Shown: positions 37,935-47,415, counted from the first letter of the stretch. The stretch is DNA of 64,000 bases from Streptomyces rishiriensis (GCF_003112535.1 NZ_BEWA01000005.1:292024-356023), one strand, 5' to 3'. Notes: generated by a model from the sequence alone, not told the origin. Made by a program: numbers and translations.

Positions 37935-39455
37935 GTGACCCGTGATCTTCTCCGAGACCTGTACGCGACCGCGGCCGCAGCGCTGCTCGTCGCGACGGCC
38001 GTGCTGGTCGGCACCGCGATCGAGCGGGAGCACGGCACCCTGCACGTGAGCTGGCCGCCCCTGTACGCCCATGCGGATGCGCATGTCGGCCCCGGCACCC
38101 CGGCGGCCCTCGTCGTCGCCGTCGCCGTCGTGGCCTACGGCCCTCGGCTGGCCGCCCGGCTGCCGTGGCGCGCGCTGCCCGTCGCCGCCTGGGGCGCGTC
38201 CATGGCGTGGACGTGGTCCCTGGCGCTGATCGACGGCTGGCAGCGCGGGATCGCGGTACGGCTCACCACCAAGTACGAGTACCTGCAGGTCATCGACCGC
38301 TTCCAGGACATCCCGGCGACGCTGCGGGACTTCACCCACCACATCCTGCTGCACTCTCCCGGCAACTGGCCCGCGCATGTGGCGGGCCACCCTCCGGCGG
38401 CGACGGTCACGTTCGTCCTGCTCGACCGGGTCGGCCTCGGCGGCGGGGGCTGGGCCGGGGTCTGGTGCATCACCGTCGGGGCGTCGGCGTGTGCGGCGGT
38501 GCTGGTCGCCGTGCGGGCGCTCGCGGACGAGGCGCTCGCGCGCCGGGCGGCGCCGTTCCTGGTGATGGCGCCGGCCGCGGTGTGGACGGGTACCTCCGCG
38601 GACGGGTACTTCGCGGCGGTCGCCGCCTGGACGATCGCCCTCTTCGCCCTCGCCGTCACCGGACACCGGCCGCCGCTCACCGGCTTCGCCGCCGGGCTTC
38701 TCTTCGGTCTCACCTGCTATCTCTCCTACGGGCTCACCCTCTTCGTCGTGATCGCCGGCGCCGTCCTCCTGCTCGGCGGTCCGCGCCGGATCCGGCCCCT
38801 GCCCTACGCCCTCGCCGGAGTCACCGTCGTCCCGTTCGTGTTCACCCTCGCGGGCTTCGACTGGTGGGAGGCCTACCGTCTCCTGGTCGTGCGCTACTAC
38901 CAGGGGGCCGGCGGCATCCGGCCCTACGGCTACTGGGTGTGGGCCAACCTCGCCTGCACGGTCCTGATCGTGGGCCCGGCGACGGTGGCGGGCCTGCGGC
39001 GCGCCGTGGCCACGCTCCTCGGGCACGCGGGACGGCTCGGGAGGCGTCCCTCCCCGGACGCTCCGCCGCCCGCCGCCGCTCTCCCGCCCGCCGCCGCTCT
39101 CCCGCCCGGCGACGCTCTCCCGCCCGGCGACGCTCTCCCGCCCGTCCGGACACCCGACGGCCACGGCGCGTCCGTACGCGTCGCGCCCGCCCCGCACTCG
39201 CGTGTCCGGTCCCTGACGAGCGCGCCCGGCGCCTCCCCCGACCTGCGTCTCGCCCTCCTCGCGACCGCCGCGCTGACCGCCCTGCTCCTGGCGGACCTGT
39301 CCGGGATGAGCAAGGCCGAGACCGAGCGCATCTGGCTGCCGTTCGCCATGTGGCTCCTCGCCTCGTGCGCGTTCCTGAGCCGTCCCCGCGGCTGGCTCGC
39401 CGCGCAGGCCACGGTCGCCCTCCTCCTCAATCACCTGCTGCTGACCGGCTGGTGA
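37935..39455 (+). CDS. GT-C-like polytopic membrane protein
   Basis: A 506-residue membrane protein with about ten hydrophobic helices. GHPPAATVTFVLLDRVG resembles the HPPG-type loop of dolichol-phosphate-sugar-dependent mannosyltransferase relatives. The family is often annotated only as integral membrane protein. Start GTG (VTRDLLRDLY), 111 bases from the divergent Moco gene start. Between two late helices lies a Pro/Ala-rich cytoplasmic or extracytoplasmic linker (about 375-430) encoded by 18-base tandem repeats. SKAETERIWLPFA follows near the C-terminus. The sugar donor and acceptor are unknown. Confidence 0.8.
   Translation: MTRDLLRDLYATAAAALLVATAVLVGTAIEREHGTLHVSWPPLYAHADAHVGPGTPAALVVAVAVVAYGPRLAARLPWRALPVAAWGASMAWTWSLALIDGWQRGIAVRLTTKYEYLQVIDRFQDIPATLRDFTHHILLHSPGNWPAHVAGHPPAATVTFVLLDRVGLGGGGWAGVWCITVGASACAAVLVAVRALADEALARRAAPFLVMAPAAVWTGTSADGYFAAVAAWTIALFALAVTGHRPPLTGFAAGLLFGLTCYLSYGLTLFVVIAGAVLLLGGPRRIRPLPYALAGVTVVPFVFTLAGFDWWEAYRLLVVRYYQGAGGIRPYGYWVWANLACTVLIVGPATVAGLRRAVATLLGHAGRLGRRPSPDAPPPAAALPPAAALPPGDALPPGDALPPVRTPDGHGASVRVAPAPHSRVRSLTSAPGASPDLRLALLATAALTALLLADLSGMSKAETERIWLPFAMWLLASCAFLSRPRGWLAAQATVALLLNHLLLTGW
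39073..39144 (+). repeat. 18-bp tandem repeat (4 copies) in membrane-protein gene
   Basis: Four consecutive 18-base units of the form SCGMCGCTCTCCCGCCCG. The first two carry CCGCCG and the last two GCGACG. They encode PPAAAL and PPGDAL repeats. Unit length is a multiple of three, so copy-number change keeps frame. Confidence 0.9.
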
Positions 39456-39475
39456 CCGTCCGCCCGTCCCGGTGG

Positions 39476-40783
39476 TCAGCCTCCCGTTCGTGCGAGGACG
39501 TCCTCGAGGGACTCCGCACGGCGCAGCGGCTCGAACGTGACGTCGCCCCGGGGACCGACGCGCACGCCGTGGACGGCGGGGTCGGGAAGGCTGTTGTAGT
39601 GGAAGGGGGTGGAGGAGTAGTACGCGCCGGTGTCGAGGAGGGAGACGATGTCGCCGGGCGCGAGCAACGGGAGGGGGCGAGCCCGGGCGACCAGGTCGCC
39701 GGAGAAGCAGCAGGGGCCGGCGATGTCCTGGGGTACCGGTTCGCCCGCTTTGCGGCTGCCGTCGGGGCCGTGGGCGGTGATCCGCAGGGGCCAGGACGAC
39801 GGCAGGAACACGGTGCGGGCCGCCACCTGGGCGCCGGCGTGGGTGATGGCGACGGGACGTCCGCCGGAGGTCTTCGTGTATTCCACGCGGGCGGCGGTGA
39901 ACCCGTTCTTGGCCAGCAGGGACCGGCCGAATTCGGTGACGATCCGGTAGTCGCCGCTGAACAGGCGCGGCACGCGGTCCTGGAGGCACCGCACATAGGC
40001 GTCGAAGCCGGGAGCCGTCTCGTCGTCGCGGAAGTTGACGGGGAGCCCGCCGCCGATGTCGATGCCGCTCACCTGGCGGCGGCCGAGCCCCGCGTCGACC
40101 TCGTCGGCGAAGGCCACGGCCCGCGCGACGCCCTCGGCCATCAGTTCCAGCGGGCAGCCCTGCGAGCCGACGTGCGCGTGGACCCAGGTCAGCCAGGGGC
40201 GGGCGCGGTAGGCGTCGAGGAGGCGGCGGCGGTTTCCGTCGTCGTCCAGCGCGACGCCGAACTTGGACGTGGCGGTCGCCGTGCTCGTCTCCGCGATGTC
40301 GCCGCCTCCGACCTGGGGGTTGAGACGGACGCCGAGGGGCGAGGCGGACGGGCGCTGCGCGAGGATCTCGTCGATGCGGTCCAGTTCCTGGAAGCTGTCG
40401 GCGTTCACCGCGACGCCCAGTGCGAGAGCCCGCGCCAGATCCGAGCGGGTCTTGGCCGGGGAGTCGAAGACGATCCGGTCCGGCGTGAATCCGGCGGCCA
40501 GGGCCTGGGCGAGTTCGCCGGCGCCGGCCACCTCGCACCCCGTGCCGAGGGCGCGCAGCTCCCTCAGCACGGGGACCAGGCAGTTCGCCTTCGCCGCGAA
40601 GGCGTGCAGGACGCTCAGGGTGTCGGGGAACGCCGCGCGCAGCGCCCTCACGCTCGCGGCGACGCCGTCGAGGTCGACGAACGCGGCCAGGACGGCGCCG
40701 TCGGGGTCGAGGAGACCCTGCCGTACGGCGGCCCGCAGGATGCGCTCGCGCCGTTCGGCGGCAGAGGTGTTCGCACTCGTCAT
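39476..40783 (-). CDS. PLP-dependent (group IV / DAPDC-like) amino-acid decarboxylase
   Basis: A 435-residue alanine-racemase-fold enzyme related to diaminopimelate and ornithine/arginine decarboxylases. PLP lysine is K65 (HAFAAKANCL). The phosphate-binding glycine loop is in SGIDIGGGLPVNF, and the second-subunit Cys/Asp lie in GPCCFSGD. Substrate-binding regions differ from housekeeping LysA (for example the STATATSKFGVAL segment after DIAETS), so a specialised substrate is likely. RBS AAGGAA lies about 10 bases before ATG (MTSANTSAAE). It is the last of a three-gene minus-strand set SARP - amidohydrolase - decarboxylase with an 82-base gap. This suggests a small tailoring or amine-forming pathway (inference). 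Confidence 0.88.
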   Translation of the reverse strand: MTSANTSAAERRERILRAAVRQGLLDPDGAVLAAFVDLDGVAASVRALRAAFPDTLSVLHAFAAKANCLVPVLRELRALGTGCEVAGAGELAQALAAGFTPDRIVFDSPAKTRSDLARALALGVAVNADSFQELDRIDEILAQRPSASPLGVRLNPQVGGGDIAETSTATATSKFGVALDDDGNRRRLLDAYRARPWLTWVHAHVGSQGCPLELMAEGVARAVAFADEVDAGLGRRQVSGIDIGGGLPVNFRDDETAPGFDAYVRCLQDRVPRLFSGDYRIVTEFGRSLLAKNGFTAARVEYTKTSGGRPVAITHAGAQVAARTVFLPSSWPLRITAHGPDGSRKAGEPVPQDIAGPCCFSGDLVARARPLPLLAPGDIVSLLDTGAYYSSTPFHYNSLPDPAVHGVRVGPRGDVTFEPLRRAESLEDVLARTGG

Positions 40784-40865
40784 GGGGTCTGGTTCCTTGT
40801 GGGTCGGACGCCGCAGGTCCGGCGGGGAAGCCGGTTCACGACGGCGGGTTCCGGGGGCCGGCCGC

Positions 40866-41792
40866 TCACAGGCCGAAGAGCCGGGCCCCGTTGTCGTGGC
40901 ACACCGCCCGCAGCCACTCCTGTCCGAGGTCCAGCCGCTCCAGGGCCTGGAGCTGCCGGACGTACGGGTAGGGGATGTTGGGGAAGTCGGATCCGAGCAG
41001 GATGCGGTCGCCGAGCGCGGTCAGCCTGGGCAGCGCCCCGGTGGGGAACGGCGAGAGCCTCTCGGCGAAGTCGGTGAAGGTCATGGTCGTGTCCAGACGC
41101 ACCTCCGCGTACCGCTCGGCGAGATCGAGGAACTCCTCGTACTCGGGCATCCCCATGTGGGCGACGATCAGGCGCAGTCGGGGGTGCCGCGCCAGCACCT
41201 GTGCGATCGGCTCCGGGCCGGTGTGCTTGCCGGGCGCGGGGCCGGAGCCGCAGTGGATCACGACGGGGATCCCCGCCTCGGCCAGCAACCCCCAGGCCGG
41301 GTCGAGGAGTTCGCCGGCCGGGTCGTACGCGCCCACCTGCACATGCGCCTTGAAGACGCGCGCGCCCGCCTCGACGGCCTCGCGGACGTAGGTCTCGACG
41401 CCCGGCTCGGGGTAGAGGGTGGCGGTGTGCAGGCAGCCGGGGGTGCGGCGGGCGAAGTCGGCCGCCCAGCCGTTGAGCCAGCGGGCCATGCCCGGCTTGT
41501 GCGGGTAGAGCATCGAGGTGAACGCCCGCACACCGAACTCGCCCAGCAGACCGGCCCGTTCCGCCTCCTCCTGGCGGTAGGTGATCGGCCAGGAGAGGCC
41601 GCCGGTCAGCGGTCCCAGCGCGTCGAAGTACTCCCACACCTTGCGCAGGACGCGTTCGGGCATGAAGTGCGTGTGGACGTCGACCAGGCCGGGCAGGCCG
41701 AGCCGGCCCCAGAACCGGCGGACCTCGGCCGCCTCCTCACCGGCGGAGCGCTCGGATGCGGGGTCTGCGGGGGGCGTGCGGTGATCGTTCAT
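40866..41792 (-). CDS. Amidohydrolase-2 family metal hydrolase/decarboxylase
   Basis: A 308-residue TIM-barrel protein of the ACMSD-like amidohydrolase family. Metal-binding H40-x-H42 lies in LVDVHTHFMP, with later ligands in IPVVIHCGSG, LIVAHMG and catalytic Asp in LLGSDFPNIPY. Family members hydrolyse or non-oxidatively decarboxylate aromatic or amino acids. The ATG (MNDHRTPPA) overlaps the stop of the upstream SARP gene by four bases (ATGA), so it is translationally coupled to a regulator. A longer frame to 41840 exists but lacks this logic. Confidence 0.88.
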   Translation of the reverse strand: MNDHRTPPADPASERSAGEEAAEVRRFWGRLGLPGLVDVHTHFMPERVLRKVWEYFDALGPLTGGLSWPITYRQEEAERAGLLGEFGVRAFTSMLYPHKPGMARWLNGWAADFARRTPGCLHTATLYPEPGVETYVREAVEAGARVFKAHVQVGAYDPAGELLDPAWGLLAEAGIPVVIHCGSGPAPGKHTGPEPIAQVLARHPRLRLIVAHMGMPEYEEFLDLAERYAEVRLDTTMTFTDFAERLSPFPTGALPRLTALGDRILLGSDFPNIPYPYVRQLQALERLDLGQEWLRAVCHDNGARLFGL

Positions 41793-42592
41793 GGCGTCCA
41801 CGATCGGCCCGGGCGAGGTGGCGGGTCCACTCCCCCGCACGAAGGACCGGTGAGGAACGCGTCACGGGCGGCGCCGGGCGCCATGTGCCGCGTGGGCAGC
41901 CGTTCGGGCAGCATGCCGGTGAACCGGGGCGAGGGCTCGACGCCCAGCTCCTCGTGCAGCAGACGGCGGAACGCGCAGTAGTGGCGTATCGCCTCGCTGG
42001 GGTTGCCCTCCGCGAGATGCGCCGAGACGACGGCCCGGTGGGCGCTCTCCCGCAGCGGCTCGGCGCGCACGCTCACCCAGGCCGCTTCCAGGGCCAGGGC
42101 GGGTCTGTCCTGCCGGATCAGCGCCTCGGCCAGCGTGTCGAGCGCGTGCAGCCGCAGCTGCCGCAGGCGTTCGCGCTCCACGAGGACCCACTCCTCGTCC
42201 CAGCCCGGCAGCAGGTCGTCGCCGAGCAGCGGGTCCGGCGGGGACAGGGCGTCGTGCGCCGGACCGCAGCCCCGCACCACGGCGAGCGCCGTGCGGGTGA
42301 GGAGGTGGACGTCCACCAGCAGGTCCGGGGCGATCTGGAGCGAGTCTCCGCGGCAGGCGATCAGGGGCGGCTCCGCGCGCGGCAGCTTCCACAGGGCGGT
42401 GCGCAGACTGCCCCGGGCGTGCTCCTCGGTGACCTCGGGCCACAGTGTGCCGGCGAGGACGGTGCGGGTGGCCCTCCGGCGCAGTCCCGTGAAGGCCAGG
42501 AGACGCTGGCCGTTGCGGCACGGTTCGACGGTCTCGCCGGCGAGTTCCAGCCGGAACCCGCCGAGCAACCGCAACCGGGGCGCAGACGCCAA
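41789..42592 (-). CDS. SARP-family (BTAD) transcriptional activator
   Basis: A 267-residue short SARP. The N-terminal OmpR-like winged helix (about 5-95) shows LRLLGGFRLELAGE, RLLAFTGLRRRATRTVLAGT and LRTALWKLPRAEPPL. The BTAD all-helical domain (about 100-250) has WVLVERERLRQLRLHALDTL and AIRHYCAFRRLLHEELGVEPS. Such regulators activate antibiotic and other specialised-metabolite genes by binding direct repeats near -35 boxes. The start is TTG with an excellent GGAGG five bases upstream; no ATG fits. The 4-base overlap with the amidohydrolase gene suggests it controls that small set, probably with autoregulation. Confidence 0.9.
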   Translation of the reverse strand: MASAPRLRLLGGFRLELAGETVEPCRNGQRLLAFTGLRRRATRTVLAGTLWPEVTEEHARGSLRTALWKLPRAEPPLIACRGDSLQIAPDLLVDVHLLTRTALAVVRGCGPAHDALSPPDPLLGDDLLPGWDEEWVLVERERLRQLRLHALDTLAEALIRQDRPALALEAAWVSVRAEPLRESAHRAVVSAHLAEGNPSEAIRHYCAFRRLLHEELGVEPSPRFTGMLPERLPTRHMAPGAARDAFLTGPSCGGVDPPPRPGRSWTP

Positions 42593-42727
42593 CTGGTCCT
42601 CCGTGGTGTTGCGCCGACGGCGGGCGGCGTGCGACGTGGGTCGAGGAGGCCTCCGTCACCAGTCTCGGTCCCTCACCCGGGCACGGCAACTCCTTCCGGC
42701 GGTTCCGGGTTCCCGGTCCCCGTTGGC

Positions 42728-45190
42728 TCAGGGGATCTCCTGCTCGGCCCAGATGATCTTTCCGTCGGCGGTGTAGCGGGCTCCCCACCGGTGGGCGAGC
42801 TGGGCCACCAGGAAGAGGCCGCGGCCCCCCTCGTCGGTGATCCGGGCGTGGCGCAGCCGGGGAGCCGTGCTGCTGGCGTCGGCGACCTCGCAGGTCAGAC
42901 GCGCGTCGCAGAGCAGGCGCAGACGGATCGGCGGGGTGGCGTAGCGGACCGCGTTGGTCACCAGCTCGCTCACGATGAGTTCGGACGTCGTGGCCAGGTC
43001 GGCCAGCCCCCAGGCCTCCACCTGCCGGGTCGCGCGGGCCCGGACGTCGGCGACGGCGGCAGGGTCGGCGGGCACGTCCCAGGAGACGACGCGGTCGGGG
43101 CCCAGGGCGTGCGTGCGGGCCAGCAGCAGGGCGATGTCGTCGGACTGGGGCACGGGCACCAGCCGGCGCACCGCGGAGGCGCACAGGACGTCCAGGTCGG
43201 CGTGGGATCCGGCGAGCGCCTCGCCGAGCAGGGCCATGCCGTGTTCCATGTCCTGGTCGGCGCCGCCGATGAGGCCGTTGGTGTAGAGGCCGATCAGACT
43301 CTTCTCGGGGAGTTCGATCTCGGCGGCCTCGAAGGCCATGCCGCCGAGTCCGAGGGGCGGTCCGGCGGGCGGCTCGGGGTAGGACACGCGCCCGTCGGGG
43401 GAGACGACGACCGGGGGCGGATGCCCGGCGCGGGCCATCGTGCACCTCCGGGTGACCGGGTCGTAGACGGCGTACAGGCAGGTCGCCCCGAGGAAGCCGG
43501 TCGAGCCCTGCGGGGCGGCGGTGTCGTCGGTGCGCTCCGCGCTCAGCCGCAGGACCAGATCGTCGAGGTGGGCGAGCAGCTCGTCCGGGGGCATCTCCAT
43601 GTCGGCGAGGGTCTGCACCGCGGTGCGCAGCCGTCCCATGCTGGCCGCGGCGGCGATCCCGTGCCCCACCACGTCGCCGACGACGAGACCCACGCGCGCC
43701 CCGGACAGCGGGATCACGTCGAACCAGTCGCCGCCCACCCCGTCCGTGGGGTCGGCCGGGAGGTAGGAGGAGGCCACCTCCAGCGCCGTGCCGCCGACCA
43801 GGGCGTGCGGGAGCAGACTGCGCTGCAGGGTGACGGCCGCGGTGTGCTCCCTGGTGTACCGGCGGGCGTTGTCGACGCACAGCGCCGCCCGCGCCACCAG
43901 CTCGCGGGCCAGCAGCACGTCGTCGGGCTGGAACGAGACGGGATTGAGCGACCGGACGAACGTGGCGAGGCCCAGGGCGGTGTTGCGGGCCCGCAGCGGC
44001 ACGGAGATGAGGGAGTGCAGACCGAACGCCTCGATGTTCGCCGCTCTCTCGGGCTGTTCGGAGGTCCACAGCTCGTCGGCCCCGTCGAGCACCGGGATGA
44101 GGATCGGCTCGCCGTCGATGAGCAGGTTCGCGCCGTACGGCGGGGGGACGAAGTCCACGGTGTCCCCGACCCGTGCGACGGCCTCCGGGCAGCCCTCGCG
44201 CACCGAGGTCATCCCGGCCCGGCGCATCACCGGCCGGTCGGGGGGCGGCCCGGCGTCGGTCAGCCAGGTGCCGTGCCCCTCCGTGCTGAGGACGGGCTCC
44301 AGGAGGTCGACGATGACGAAGTCCGCGAAGCGCGGGACGCAGAAGTCGGCGAGTTCCTGCGCCGTCCGCATCACGTCCAACGTGGTGCCGACGCGGGTGC
44401 CCGCCTCGTTGACCAGTGACAACAGCTGACGGGCGGTCCAGCGTTCGGTGACGTCCTGGACCATGTAGCAGACCCCGGTGACGGAGCCGTCGGCGCCCTC
44501 CAGCGGGAAGAAGGACGTGGAGTAGGCGCGCCGGCGGTGGGGATCCGCCCAACTCCACCCGAGGTACTCGTGGTCGGTGACCGGGACGCCGGTCTTCAGG
44601 ACCTTGCGCATGAGCTTCTCGAGGGCGACCGCCTGCAGACCGGGCAGCAGCTCGCTCAGCCGGCGGCCCAGCCGCTGTTCGCGGGGCACGCCGCCGAGGC
44701 GTTCCAGGGTGTCGTTCAGCCACACGTACCGCAGCTCCAGGTCCATCACCGCCATCCCCACCGGGGAGCGGGTCAGGAACCCGTCGAGGACGGACTGGCC
44801 GACCGCCCGCCGGTGGCTCCGCTCACGCGCCGAGACCAGGAAGCACTCCGTCTCGCCGACCCGGAAGGACGCGGACACCCGCAGGTCGGCGTCGAGGGCG
44901 CGGCGGTCGCCGTGCCGCAGGGAGACGACGCCGCTCCACCCCATGCCGGCCCGGCAGCGCTCGGCGACGGCGGCCACCCGGGCCGGGTCGCGGGGCATCG
45001 CCACGAGCTCCGCGGCCGAGCGGCCGACCACGTCCGGCGCCGCCCGGCCGAGGAGCGCCTCGGCCTGCCGCGTCCAGCCGATCACGACCCCGTCCTCGGA
45101 GAGGATCGCCGCTGCGTCGGTGGACGCGTCCAGGAGATCGCCCGGACCTGCGGGCGTCGGGGCCTCGGAAGCTTCTCGCGCAGATTCCAT
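42728..45190 (-). CDS. PAS-PAS-GAF-PP2C(SpoIIE)-HATPase regulatory phosphatase
   Basis: An 820-residue multidomain phosphatase of the RsbU/SpoIIE type that acts on anti-anti-sigma factors. Two PAS domains (about 25-130 and 140-265; PVGMAVMDLELRYVWLND), GAF (about 275-445), PP2C (about 460-670; GVGGDWFDVIPL, VVGDVVGHGIAAA, GHPPPVVV, GLYTNGLIG) and a C-terminal RsbW-like HATPase_c (about 690-815; ELVTNAVRYA, DEGGRGLFLV). ATP-box and phosphatase acidic residues look intact. It may therefore act as both phosphatase and kinase. GGAGG precedes ATG (MESAREASE). It diverges from a similar gene 141 bases away. Confidence 0.93.
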   Translation of the reverse strand: MESAREASEAPTPAGPGDLLDASTDAAAILSEDGVVIGWTRQAEALLGRAAPDVVGRSAAELVAMPRDPARVAAVAERCRAGMGWSGVVSLRHGDRRALDADLRVSASFRVGETECFLVSARERSHRRAVGQSVLDGFLTRSPVGMAVMDLELRYVWLNDTLERLGGVPREQRLGRRLSELLPGLQAVALEKLMRKVLKTGVPVTDHEYLGWSWADPHRRRAYSTSFFPLEGADGSVTGVCYMVQDVTERWTARQLLSLVNEAGTRVGTTLDVMRTAQELADFCVPRFADFVIVDLLEPVLSTEGHGTWLTDAGPPPDRPVMRRAGMTSVREGCPEAVARVGDTVDFVPPPYGANLLIDGEPILIPVLDGADELWTSEQPERAANIEAFGLHSLISVPLRARNTALGLATFVRSLNPVSFQPDDVLLARELVARAALCVDNARRYTREHTAAVTLQRSLLPHALVGGTALEVASSYLPADPTDGVGGDWFDVIPLSGARVGLVVGDVVGHGIAAAASMGRLRTAVQTLADMEMPPDELLAHLDDLVLRLSAERTDDTAAPQGSTGFLGATCLYAVYDPVTRRCTMARAGHPPPVVVSPDGRVSYPEPPAGPPLGLGGMAFEAAEIELPEKSLIGLYTNGLIGGADQDMEHGMALLGEALAGSHADLDVLCASAVRRLVPVPQSDDIALLLARTHALGPDRVVSWDVPADPAAVADVRARATRQVEAWGLADLATTSELIVSELVTNAVRYATPPIRLRLLCDARLTCEVADASSTAPRLRHARITDEGGRGLFLVAQLAHRWGARYTADGKIIWAEQEIP

Positions 45191-45330
45191 GGGTGCCGTC
45201 CTCCACACGACCATGGTCCTGCCAGTCCGTCCGATGCGCACGGCGCCGGGCGGGCGCGGGCCGGGCCGGACAGCCCGGCTTCCGCCCGCGCCGGACGGGG
45301 AGCAGCATGGAAGGGCGGGAGGAGGATCCG

Positions 45331-47403
45331 ATGACATCCGAGCCCGTTCACTCCGACGGTGACGTGTACCGTCCCCGGACGCCCCCGCCCACCGGGCTGC
45401 TCGACGTGCTGAGCGTCTCCGCGATGGTCGTCGACGCCGACGGGCGCATCGTGTTCTGGACCCCGCAGGCCGAGGACCTCATCGGCTACAGCGCCCAGGA
45501 GGCGCTGGGAAAGTACGCGGCGCGGCTGTTCATCCATCCCGAGCACCTCAAGGCCGTGGCGAAGCTGTTCGCGGAGGTGCTGGAGACCGGCCGGAGCTGG
45601 GCCGGCGCCTTCCCCATCCGGCACAAGGACGGCAGCACCCGCCTGATGGAGTTCCGCAACATGCGGCTGCAGGACGATCTCGGGGACGTCTACGCCCTGG
45701 GCATCGCCGCCGACCACACCCTGCTGCAGCGCGTGGAGACCGATCTGGCCCTGTGCGAGCGGCTGATCAACCAGTCTCCGATCGGGCTGGCCCTGCTCGA
45801 CCCCGACCTGCGCTACCTCCTGGTGAACCCGGCTCTCGCGACGATCGACGGCGTTCCCGCCGAGGACCACGTCGGCCGCCTCCTCAGGGACACCCTGTTG
45901 CTGCCCGACGTCGACACCATCGAGTCCGCGCTGCGTCAGGTGCTCACCACCGGCACTCCGCTGCTCGACCAGTACCACGTGGGCCGTCCGCCGTCGGACC
46001 CCGGCCACGAGCACGCCTGGTCCCTGTCGTTCTACCGGCTGGAGGACCCCGGCGGGCGGGTGCTGGGCGCGGCGGCCTCGGTGGTCGACGTCACCGAACG
46101 GCACCGCGCGGCCGCCGAGGCCGACCGGGCCCGCCGCCGCCTGGCCCTCATCGCGGAGGCCTCCACGAGGGTCGGCACCACGCTGGAGGTGAAGCGGACC
46201 GCTCTCGAACTGGCCGAGATCGCCGTCTCCCAGCTCGCCGACGTGGTCGCCGTCGACGTCCTGGACTCCGCTCTGGCCTGCCGTCGTGCACGCCGCCCGG
46301 ACAACGGTCCGGAGCTGTTCCGCGCGCTCGCCCTCAAGGCGGGCCATCCCACGGTGGCGCTGCGGGCCGCCGACGCCCCGGGCGACCTCGCGGCCTACGA
46401 GGGGGACCGGCTGGTCACCCTGTGCGTGCACACCGGCCGCCCGGTCCTGGTGCAGCACGTCGGCGACCGCGACCTGCCCCGGATCGCCCGCGACGCGGAG
46501 GCCGGCGCGCTGCTGGCCCGCGCCGGCGTCCACTCGTATCTCGCGGTGCCGTTGATCGCGCACGGCGAGGTGCTCGGCGCGCTCGACCTCAAACGCACCC
46601 GCAACCCGCTGCCGTTCGACGAGGACGACGTCATCCTGGCCGCCGAGCTGGCCGGCCGGGCCGCCGTGGCCATCGACAACGCCCGCTGGTTCCAGAGCGT
46701 GCGCAACACCGCGCTCACCCTCCAGCGCAGTCTGCTGCCCGACCACGCGCCCCGGCACACCGGTCTCGAACTGGCCTCCCGCTACCAGCCCGCCCAGGCC
46801 ACCAGCGAGGTCGGCGGCGACTGGTACGACGTCATCCCCCTGACCGACGACAAGACGGCGCTGGTCGTCGGGGACGTGATGGGCAACGGCATCGACGCGG
46901 CCGCCACCATGGGCCGGCTGCGGACGGCCACCTGCGCCTACGCCGATCTCGATCTGGAGCCCGCCGCCGTGCTCCAGCACCTGGACAAGATCACCTGCGA
47001 TCTGGAGCACTACATCGTCACGTGTCTGTACGCCGTGTTCGACCCCGGGTCCGGGCGGTGCCTCGTGGCCAACGCCGGGCACATGCCCCCGGCGCTGGCC
47101 CGCCCCGGCCGCCGGCCCAGACTGCTCGAACTGCCCTCCGGGGCGCCGCTCGGCGTCGGCGGCGTGCCCTTCGAGGCCACCACGATGGAGCTCTCCCCCG
47201 GTGACCTGCTCGTCCTCTACACGGACGGCCTCGTGGAGACCCGGCACCATTCCATCGACGACCGGTTGGAGGTCCTGCTGAGCTTCCTGGACGAGCCGGA
47301 CCGTCCGCTGGAGGAGATCTGCGACCTCCTGCTGTACGGGCTGCGCCACCCCGAGGACCACGACGACGTCGCCCTGCTCGTGGCCCGGGCCACGGTTCCC
47401 TGA
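45331..47403 (+). CDS. PAS-PAS-GAF-PP2C(SpoIIE) phosphatase
   Basis: A 690-residue paralogue of the divergent gene, lacking the HATPase domain. PAS 1 (about 20-130; SVSAMVVDADGRIVFWTPQA), PAS 2 (about 135-255; SPIGLALLDPDLRYLLVN), GAF (about 270-445; GVHSYLAVPLIAHGEVLGAL) and PP2C (about 455-690; EVGGDWYDVIPL, VVGDVMGNGIDAA, ANAGHMPPALA, LLVLYTDGLVE, HDDVALLVAR). RBS GGGAGGAGGATCCG precedes ATG (MTSEPVHSD). It ends 19 bases from the convergent TetR gene with a hairpin in between. It probably senses a signal and dephosphorylates an anti-sigma antagonist. Confidence 0.93.
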   Translation: MTSEPVHSDGDVYRPRTPPPTGLLDVLSVSAMVVDADGRIVFWTPQAEDLIGYSAQEALGKYAARLFIHPEHLKAVAKLFAEVLETGRSWAGAFPIRHKDGSTRLMEFRNMRLQDDLGDVYALGIAADHTLLQRVETDLALCERLINQSPIGLALLDPDLRYLLVNPALATIDGVPAEDHVGRLLRDTLLLPDVDTIESALRQVLTTGTPLLDQYHVGRPPSDPGHEHAWSLSFYRLEDPGGRVLGAAASVVDVTERHRAAAEADRARRRLALIAEASTRVGTTLEVKRTALELAEIAVSQLADVVAVDVLDSALACRRARRPDNGPELFRALALKAGHPTVALRAADAPGDLAAYEGDRLVTLCVHTGRPVLVQHVGDRDLPRIARDAEAGALLARAGVHSYLAVPLIAHGEVLGALDLKRTRNPLPFDEDDVILAAELAGRAAVAIDNARWFQSVRNTALTLQRSLLPDHAPRHTGLELASRYQPAQATSEVGGDWYDVIPLTDDKTALVVGDVMGNGIDAAATMGRLRTATCAYADLDLEPAAVLQHLDKITCDLEHYIVTCLYAVFDPGSGRCLVANAGHMPPALARPGRRPRLLELPSGAPLGVGGVPFEATTMELSPGDLLVLYTDGLVETRHHSIDDRLEVLLSFLDEPDRPLEEICDLLLYGLRHPEDHDDVALLVARATVP

Positions 47404-47415
47404 GGGAACGGGAGC

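Noticed and set aside
36528..40538. 1336-codon continuous minus frame
   Set aside because: Only the last 431 codons encode the Moco protein. The upstream part is a mirror of the GT-C gene and decarboxylase region in the wrong frame.
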